This document shows positions 1-3,750 of a DNA stretch of 5,844 nucleotides, one piece after another. Source of the DNA: an uncultured Selenomonas sp. (GTDB lineage: Bacteria; Bacillota; Negativicutes; Selenomonadales; Selenomonadaceae); NCBI GenBank assembly GCA_937981305.1, contig CALJPB010000342.1, positions 1 through 5,844 of the forward strand. The letters run 5' to 3'. Position numbers and translations under genes: made by a program. The notes below the pieces were generated by a model. The model was not told the DNA's origin. It did no database searches and saw nothing but the letters and a program-made list of their open reading frames with translations. Every line of letters starts with the position of its first letter. Positions within the stretch are counted from its first letter, which is position 1.

Positions 1-478
1 CGACGACGTTCAGCCCCTCGAGTGCCTCGCCGCCCGACATCGAGCCGTCGCCGATGAAGGCGATGATGTTCTCGTGGCGTCCCGCGAGATCGCGCGCCTT
101 GGCGAGACCCGTCGCGAGGCTGATCGAGGTGGACGTGTGCCCGACGTTGAAGAAGTCGTGCGGGCTTTCCTCCGGATTCGTATAGCCCGACACCTCGTCG
201 TACTGCGCCTCGTTGATGTACGCCTCGACGCGCCCCGTCAGCATCTTGTGCGGGTAGGACTGGTGCGACACGTCGTAGACGATCTTGTCCGTCGGCGAGT
301 CAAAGACGGTATGCAGGGCGATGATCGTCTCGATGATGGCAAAGTCAGGGCCGAAATGCCCGCCGTGTATGCTCGCACGTCTCAGAAGTGCGTCGCGCAT
401 TTCCTGTGCGAGCGCTCTGCGCTGCTCCGCCGTAAAGCCTTTGATGTCCGCCGGCGATGTGATGTGTTCCAAATACAA
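1..478 (-). CDS. 1-deoxy-D-xylulose-5-phosphate synthase-like enzyme, N-terminal part (cut by left edge)
   Basis: Translating the minus strand gives 159 codons that align with the start of DXS, the thiamine-diphosphate (ThDP) enzyme that joins pyruvate and glyceraldehyde 3-phosphate for isoprenoid, thiamine and pyridoxal synthesis in the cytoplasm. Visible blocks are YLEHITSPADIKGF at the N-terminus, HGGHFGPDFAIIETIIALH (DXS: GGHLGSNLGVVELTIALH), YDVSHQSYPHKMLTGR (DXS: WDVGHQAYPHKILTGR), GHTSTSIS, and the ThDP/Mg motif GDGSMSGGEALEGLN. The start is TTG at 478-476: AAAGGGGG lies 7 bases upstream, and translation from there restores the full family N-terminus, whereas the first in-frame ATG would remove about 26 residues and has no good SD. 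The motif residues differ from textbook DXS (GDGA-TGGMA-EALN). This fits the divergent DXS-like paralogues of Firmicutes, so the substrate is uncertain and I give no gene symbol. The ThDP-enzyme and DXS-superfamily call is firm; true DXS activity is not. Confidence 0.88.
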   Translation of the reverse strand, partial: MYLEHITSPADIKGFTAEQRRALAQEMRDALLRRASIHGGHFGPDFAIIETIIALHTVFDSPTDKIVYDVSHQSYPHKMLTGRVEAYINEAQYDEVSGYTNPEESPHDFFNVGHTSTSISLATGLAKARDLAGRHENIIAFIGDGSMSGGEALEGLNVV

Positions 479-521
479 GTAAAATCCCCCTTTGTCGGAT
501 GATCCACATTTCCCTGAGCGA

Positions 522-552
522 ATTATATCACCGAAATGCACGAGAATGTCAA
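522..552 (-). promoter_or_regulatory. Sigma-A promoter of the DXS-like gene
   Basis: On the minus strand there is a perfect TTGACA (552-547) and a perfect TATAAT (527-522). The latter is preceded by TGA, giving an extended -10 (TGnTATAAT). The spacer is 19 bases, longer than the optimal 17, which the extended -10 could offset. Predicted transcription would start near 515 and give a leader of roughly 35-40 bases before the TTG start. I see no riboswitch or attenuator in so short a leader. The rest of the divergent region up to 641 shows no equally good plus-strand promoter. Confidence 0.65.
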
Positions 553-641
553 GAGCGTGCGGCAAAGGCAACGGATTATTTTCAGAATGGCGTGCTACAG
601 TAGTACCCCATAACAATGTACAATTCAATGGAGGAATATAA

Positions 642-1187
642 ATGAAGGATTGTAAGATGAAGGACAGCCGCATCGTCATCAGTGAGGTGATGATGCCGAG
701 TCAGGCGAATCCGAACGGGAATGTGCACGGCGGCGAGATCATGAAGCTGATGGACTCGGCGGCGTATGCGGCGGCGCGGCGCTACGCGCGGTCGAATGTC
801 GTGACGGCGCGCGTGGACGAGCTGGAGTTCCACCTGCCGATCCGCATCGGCGATCTCGTCGTTGTGACGGCGGACATCGTCTATGTCGGGCACAGCTCGA
901 TGGAGGTTGCGGTGAACGTCATTGTCGAGGACCTGGACGACGGCGGTGATCCGCAGCTCGGGCTTTCGGCGTACTTTACCATGGTCGCGCTCGACCGCAA
1001 CGCGCGTCCGAAGGCAGTGCCGCCGCTGACGCTTGACACCGAGGAGGCGCGCGCCGCGTTTGAGGAGGGCAAACGCCGCTACGAGGCGCACAAGGCACGC
1101 AAGCGCGGCGCAGTAAAGGCGGTGGGCGGCTGCATCTGCGATGCAATCGCGCAGCAGACCGGGACGGCGCAGACGGAAAGCGAATAA
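642..1187 (+). CDS. Acyl-CoA thioesterase, hotdog fold (YciA/YkhA/BACH type)
   Basis: This 181-residue protein has the signature of hexameric hotdog acyl-CoA hydrolases, which cleave acyl-CoA to free acid and CoA in the cytoplasm. The active-site block is at residues 23-38: NPNGNVHGG followed by IMKLMDSAAY, with Asn23/Asn25, His29 and Asp38 as the likely functional residues. It is followed by the strands VVTARVDELEFHLPIRIGD and VVVTADIVYVGHSSMEV, the usual F-x-x-P-x-x-x-GD pattern of the family. A basic, Ala-rich tail from about residue 140 (EEGKRRYEAHKARKRG) looks poorly conserved and makes the protein a little longer than typical single-domain members. GGAGG at 630-634 sits 7 bases before ATG 642. 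A second in-frame ATG at 657, with AAGGA 7 bases upstream, is a possible alternative start. The gene diverges from the DXS-like gene and lies 47 bases before mqnE. The preferred acyl-CoA cannot be read from the sequence. Confidence 0.88.
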   Translation: MKDCKMKDSRIVISEVMMPSQANPNGNVHGGEIMKLMDSAAYAAARRYARSNVVTARVDELEFHLPIRIGDLVVVTADIVYVGHSSMEVAVNVIVEDLDDGGDPQLGLSAYFTMVALDRNARPKAVPPLTLDTEEARAAFEEGKRRYEAHKARKRGAVKAVGGCICDAIAQQTGTAQTESE

Positions 1188-1234
1188 GCGGCCGGCTTCC
1201 GCCGATCCGTCGCAGAGCAATTGGTGGGCGGCGG

Positions 1235-2395
1235 ATGTTTGACAGGACGAAAAATCTGTACCAATCGGACAGACTGGATTTTATCAGCGATTCTTTGGGA
1301 GAGAGCAGATTGACCGGTGAATACCTAGAGATTGAGAAGAAGATCGAGCGCGGTGAGCGGCTGACGCGGGAGGATGGGCTGCGGCTCTTTGCGTGCCGCG
1401 ACATCGCATGGATCGGGATGCTCGCCGACCGCGTGCGGCAGGAGAAGTGCGGCGATATTGTCTACTACAATGTGAACTGCCATGTGAACCTTACGAACAT
1501 CTGCCTTGCACACTGCAAGTTCTGCGCATTCGGGCGCGACGCAGAGGACAACGGCGCATACGAGATGAGCGTGGAGGAAGCGGTGGCGCACGTGCGGGAG
1601 GCGATGCGCGATCCGCATCTGGCGGGGCTGCACGTCGTGAGCGGGCTGCATCCTTCGTGGACGTTCGAGGACTATTTGCAGCGGCTGAACGCTCTGCACG
1701 AGGCGTTCCCCACGCTCTATCTGAAGGGCTTTACGGGCGTAGAGATCACGCATTTTGCAAAGAGTTCGGGGCTTCCGGTGCGCGAGGTCCTCCTGCGTCT
1801 GCGTGCGGCGGGGCTTCAGTCCATCGCGGGCGGCGGCGCGGAGATCCTCTCTGACCGCGTGCGCGGTGAGCTCTGTCCGAACAAGGCGACGGCGGACGAA
1901 TGGCTCGAAACGCACCGCACGGCGCATATGCTCGGCATCAAGACGAATGCGTCCATGCTCTACGGACACATCGAGACCATCGAGGAGCGCGTCGAGCATA
2001 TGATGCGTCTGCGCGATCTCCAGGATGAGACGGGCGGCTTCCAGACGTTCATCCCGTTCCCGTTCCTGCCGTCGCATACGGAGCTGGGGCGGACGGTGCG
2101 GCAGACGACGATGTGGGACGATCTCAGGACGATTGCGATCTCGCGTCTGATGCTCGACAACTTCCGAAACATCAAGGCGTACTGGGTCATGCTGACCGTG
2201 CCTGTGGCGCAGGTCGCGCTCTGCTTCGGTGCGAACGACATCGACGGCACGGTGCACAAGGAGACGATCCTCCACGACGCGGGCGCGAAGAGTCCCCGCG
2301 CCCTCTCGGAGGATCACATCATCCGCGTGATTCGTGAGATCGGACGCACACCCGCCGCGTGCGACTCGAACTTTAATATCATCGAGACGTATTGA
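1235..2395 (+). CDS. mqnE: Aminodeoxyfutalosine synthase (radical SAM, menaquinone biosynthesis)
   Basis: MqnE is a cytoplasmic radical SAM enzyme. It adds the SAM-derived 5'-deoxyadenosyl radical to 3-(1-carboxyvinyloxy)benzoate to form aminodeoxyfutalosine in the futalosine pathway to menaquinone. The [4Fe-4S] motif CxxxCxxC is at Cys90, Cys94 and Cys97 (NICLAHCKFCAFG). Further family blocks follow: HVVSGLHPSW (133-142), GGGAEILSDR (199-208), TNASMLYGH (237-245), QDETGGFQTFIPF (263-275), LMLDNFRNIKAYWVML (305-320) and FGANDIDGT (331-339). The IKAYWVML and DIDGT blocks favour MqnE over the sister enzymes MqnC and CofH. At 386 residues it is slightly long, because homologues usually begin near the YLEIEKKIERGERL block (residue 30 onward). 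The ATG at 1235 has only a weak GGTGG SD; TTG at 1310, preceded by GGGAGAGAG, is a real alternative start. No other mqn gene is in view. The LUD gene follows after 68 bases. Confidence 0.93.
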   Translation: MFDRTKNLYQSDRLDFISDSLGESRLTGEYLEIEKKIERGERLTREDGLRLFACRDIAWIGMLADRVRQEKCGDIVYYNVNCHVNLTNICLAHCKFCAFGRDAEDNGAYEMSVEEAVAHVREAMRDPHLAGLHVVSGLHPSWTFEDYLQRLNALHEAFPTLYLKGFTGVEITHFAKSSGLPVREVLLRLRAAGLQSIAGGGAEILSDRVRGELCPNKATADEWLETHRTAHMLGIKTNASMLYGHIETIEERVEHMMRLRDLQDETGGFQTFIPFPFLPSHTELGRTVRQTTMWDDLRTIAISRLMLDNFRNIKAYWVMLTVPVAQVALCFGANDIDGTVHKETILHDAGAKSPRALSEDHIIRVIREIGRTPAACDSNFNIIETY

Positions 2396-2449
2396 GCGGG
2401 AGCGGGTTCGCTTCGTGACACATTGGCATCAGGGTATATGGAGTTACGT

Positions 2450-2456
2450 AGGAGGT
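2450..2456 (+). promoter_or_regulatory. Ribosome binding site that fixes the LUD gene start
   Basis: AGGAGGT is a full-strength Shine-Dalgarno sequence 7 bases before ATG 2464. An upstream in-frame GTG at 2455 lies inside this SD and so cannot be the start, which settles the N-terminus as MSDAAYEERI. Confidence 0.85.
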
Positions 2457-2463
2457 GGGAACA

Positions 2464-3099
2464 ATGTCCGATGCGGCATACGAGGAACGCATTGTGCGCA
2501 CGATGGAGGCGTTCCGACGGAATCGCTACGATGTCTCGCGGTTCGAGGGGCGCACTGCGGCGGCGGACTACCTCGCCGCCGAGATTCGCGGCAAGCGCGT
2601 CGGATTCGGCGACTCTGAGACGCTGCGTGCGCTCTCGCTCTACGAGCGTCTGAGCGGGCACAACGAGGTCATCGACCCACCGCGTGCGGGGCACGTCGGC
2701 GGCATCGAGGCATTTCTCGCGGCAGGGCGCGAGGCACTGATGACGGACGTATTCCTGCTCTCGGCGAACGCCATCACCGAGCAGGGGCAGATCCTCAACA
2801 TGGACGGTGCGGGCAACCGTGTCGCGGGCTCGCTCTTCGGACATGAAAAGACCTACTTCGTCGTCGGCATCAACAAGCTCGTCCCCGACATCGAGGCGGG
2901 GATCGAGCGCATCCACCGCATCGCCGCCCCGCGCAACGCGCACCGCAAGGGCAAGAAAACGCCCTGCGCGAAGGACGGCACGCGCTGCTATGACTGCGCG
3001 GCACTGGAGCGCATCTGCAATGCGCTGACCATCCACTACAAGAAGATGAGCTACCGCCCGATGGAACTGGTACTGATCGAGGAGGAACTGGGACTGTAA
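2464..3099 (+). CDS. LUD-domain protein (LutC/YkgG-like, 'lactate utilization protein') with four-Cys cluster
   Basis: This 211-residue protein belongs to the LUD family (formerly DUF162), which includes LutC/YkgG of the lactate oxidation system LutABC. N-terminal helices (EERIVRTMEAFRRNRYDVSRF) are followed by a Rossmann-like core: KRVGFGDSETL near residue 45, then residues 94-138 containing TDVFLLSANAITEQGQILN, DGAGNRVAGSLFGHEKTYFVVG and NKLVPDIEAGIERI. The last third has cysteines 168, 175, 178 and 185 in TPCAKDGTRCYDCAALERIC, with spacing C-x6-C-x2-C-x7-C. This resembles a metal or Fe-S site and is, as far as I recall, a feature of a stand-alone Firmicute subgroup, not of LutC itself. No lutA or lutB is next to it, so a role in lactate use is not supported here. 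It sits 68 bases after mqnE without a terminator and may be co-transcribed. The family call is firm; the substrate is unknown. Confidence 0.85.
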   Translation: MSDAAYEERIVRTMEAFRRNRYDVSRFEGRTAAADYLAAEIRGKRVGFGDSETLRALSLYERLSGHNEVIDPPRAGHVGGIEAFLAAGREALMTDVFLLSANAITEQGQILNMDGAGNRVAGSLFGHEKTYFVVGINKLVPDIEAGIERIHRIAAPRNAHRKGKKTPCAKDGTRCYDCAALERICNALTIHYKKMSYRPMELVLIEEELGL

Positions 3100-3124
3100 A
3101 TGTAAAGCGGATGATGAGAAATGA

Positions 3125-3153
3125 TTGATTTGTATTTACAAATATGATATTCT
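3125..3153 (+). promoter_or_regulatory. Promoter of the relB-yoeB operon
   Basis: TTGATT (3125-3130, 4 of 6 matches to the -35 consensus) lies 17 bases before TATTCT (3148-3153, 4 of 6), which has an upstream TGA forming an extended -10. This AT-rich stretch contrasts with the G+C-rich genes around it. Transcription would begin near 3160, giving an extremely short leader that starts almost at the Shine-Dalgarno sequence. If the true start is a few bases upstream, the SD would be included more comfortably. Confidence 0.5.
3128..3143 (+). promoter_or_regulatory. Candidate operator: 7-bp-arm palindrome inside the toxin-antitoxin promoter
   Basis: ATTTGTA (3128-3134) and TACAAAT (3137-3143) form a perfect inverted repeat with a 2-base centre. 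It overlaps the -35 and fills the spacer to the -10. A further TACAAA half-site occurs at 3153-3158, 16 bases downstream of the TACAAA at 3137. RelB-type ribbon-helix-helix antitoxins typically autorepress by binding such short palindromes. Assigning this one to the downstream antitoxin is inference from its position. Confidence 0.5.
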
Positions 3154-3160
3154 ACAAAAA

Positions 3161-3166
3161 AGGAGG
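3161..3166 (+). promoter_or_regulatory. Shine-Dalgarno of the antitoxin, embedded in a 16-bp repeat
   Basis: AGGAGG lies 8 bases before ATG 3175. It is part of TACAAAAAAGGAGGCG (3153-3168), whose exact reverse complement occurs at 3731-3746 in the operon terminator, so this ribosome binding site could be masked by the 3' end of its own mRNA. Confidence 0.8.
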
Positions 3167-3174
3167 CGATTGAT

Positions 3175-3441
3175 ATGGCTCAGGCAATGGTAAATTTTCG
3201 GATGGATGCAGAACTCAAGCGTGCGATGGAGGAGACTTGCCGCCAAATGGGGCTGACGTTGACCTCCGCATTTACAATGTTCGCGACCAAGGTGACGCAG
3301 GATCGCCGCATCCCGTTCGAGGTCACAGCAGAACCGGATCCGTTCTACAGCGAGGAGAATATGGCGCGTCTGCGTGCGGCGATTGCGGATATCAAAGCGG
3401 GGCGCAATCTGACGAAGCATGAGCTGATCGAGGTTGACTGA
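3175..3441 (+). CDS. relB: Type II antitoxin, RelB/DinJ family
   Basis: This 88-residue protein has the RelB/DinJ layout. A ribbon-helix-helix DNA-binding domain occupies about residues 4-45: the strand MVNFRMD, helix AELKRAMEETCRQMG, turn LTLTS and helix AFTMFATKVTQDR. It is followed by the family's RIPFEVTAEPDPFYS linker. A C-terminal helix and tail (SEENMARLRAAIADIKAGRNLTKHELIEVD) is the part expected to wrap and neutralise the toxin. It should bind YoeB and repress its own promoter. Its stop codon overlaps the first base of the toxin ATG (TGATG), and the toxin SD (GAGGT, 3430-3434) lies inside this gene, so the two are translationally coupled. The gene is more AT-rich than the flanking metabolic genes, consistent with acquisition by transfer. 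E. coli YoeB is paired with YefM, a different antitoxin fold. Confidence 0.9.
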   Translation: MAQAMVNFRMDAELKRAMEETCRQMGLTLTSAFTMFATKVTQDRRIPFEVTAEPDPFYSEENMARLRAAIADIKAGRNLTKHELIEVD

Positions 3442-3704
3442 TGGATAAGATTTGGCAGGATGCGGCGTGGACAGATTATCTTTATTGGCAGACGCAGGAT
3501 AAGAAAACGCTGAAAAAGATCAACCGTCTCATTCAGGATATTGACCGCAACGGGTACCAATGCCAGGGACAGCCGGAACCGCTCAAGGGAGCTCTTTCGG
3601 GCTTTTGGAGTGTTCACATCGACGAGAAGAATCGCATTGTTTTTCGGATTGTGGATAACCGCATGGAGATTGCACAATGCGGCTCACACTATCGGGACAA
3701 GTAA
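3441..3704 (+). CDS. yoeB: Type II toxin YoeB, ribosome-dependent mRNA interferase (Txe/YoeB family)
   Basis: This 87-residue protein aligns almost end to end with E. coli YoeB, a RelE-fold endoribonuclease that binds the ribosome A site and cuts mRNA during translation initiation. Shared blocks are KIWQDAAWTDYLYWQTQDKK at the N-terminus, KKINRLIQDIDRN, GQPEPLKGALSGFWS, IDEKNRIVFRI and CGSHY near the end. The residues known to be catalytic in E. coli YoeB fall at the same positions: Glu46, Arg65 and His83, followed by Tyr84. The toxin therefore appears intact and active unless neutralised. Position 59 is His where E. coli YoeB has Arg. It starts within the antitoxin stop codon and ends 11 bases before the terminator stem. 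The length is normal for the family. Confidence 0.95.
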   Translation: MDKIWQDAAWTDYLYWQTQDKKTLKKINRLIQDIDRNGYQCQGQPEPLKGALSGFWSVHIDEKNRIVFRIVDNRMEIAQCGSHYRDK

Positions 3705-3715
3705 ATAATGACATC

Positions 3716-3743
3716 AAAAAAGGAGGCGTGCGCCTCCTTTTTT
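3716..3743 (+). terminator. Bidirectional intrinsic terminator between yoeB and the TPR gene
   Basis: GGAGGC (3722-3727) pairs with GCCTCC (3732-3737) around a GTGC loop, flanked by AAAAAA (3716-3721) and TTTTTT (3738-3743). The U-tract works on either strand, so the hairpin can end both the plus-strand toxin-antitoxin transcript and the convergent minus-strand TPR transcript, whose stop codon is only 7 bases away at 3751-3753. Confidence 0.92.
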
Positions 3744-3750
3744 GTATGCT

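Larger units (their letters stand above)
3153..3746. repeat. 16-bp perfect inverted repeat bracketing relB-yoeB
   Basis: The left copy TACAAAAAAGGAGGCG is at 3153-3168, and its exact reverse complement CGCCTCCTTTTTTGTA is at 3731-3746. Because the terminator is itself symmetrical, a 14-base direct copy (CAAAAAAGGAGGCG) also occurs at 3715-3728. The left copy contains the antitoxin SD; the right copy is the terminator 3' arm. Both are under functional constraint, but a 16-base identity exceeds what SD plus U-tract alone require. Confidence 0.75.

Noticed and set aside
74..502. 142-codon plus-strand open frame over the DXS-like gene and its promoter
   Set aside because: It is antisense to recognisable DXS sequence, and its Arg/Val-rich product matches nothing.
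619..624. TACAAT as a -10 box for the thioesterase gene
   Set aside because: No -35 lies 16-19 bases upstream (TACAGT matches 2 of 6), and transcription would start inside the Shine-Dalgarno sequence at 630-634.
1190..1205. GCGG/CCGC hairpin after the thioesterase as a terminator
   Set aside because: The stem is 4 bp with no following T-tract, so it would not terminate transcription.
582..1220. 212-codon minus-strand open frame over the thioesterase
   Set aside because: The opposite strand encodes clear hotdog thioesterase motifs; this product is a compositionally biased shadow.
1239..1244. TTGACA as a -35 box for mqnE
   Set aside because: There is no acceptable -10 at 16-19 bases downstream, and it lies inside the longer mqnE reading frame.
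1325..2317. 330-codon minus-strand open frame opposite mqnE
   Set aside because: An Arg/His-rich translation antisense to a highly conserved enzyme is typical of a frame shadow.
2415..2440. GTGACA and TATATG as a promoter for the LUD gene
   Set aside because: The spacer is only 14 bases and neither box is good once spacing is corrected; read-through from mqnE is simpler.
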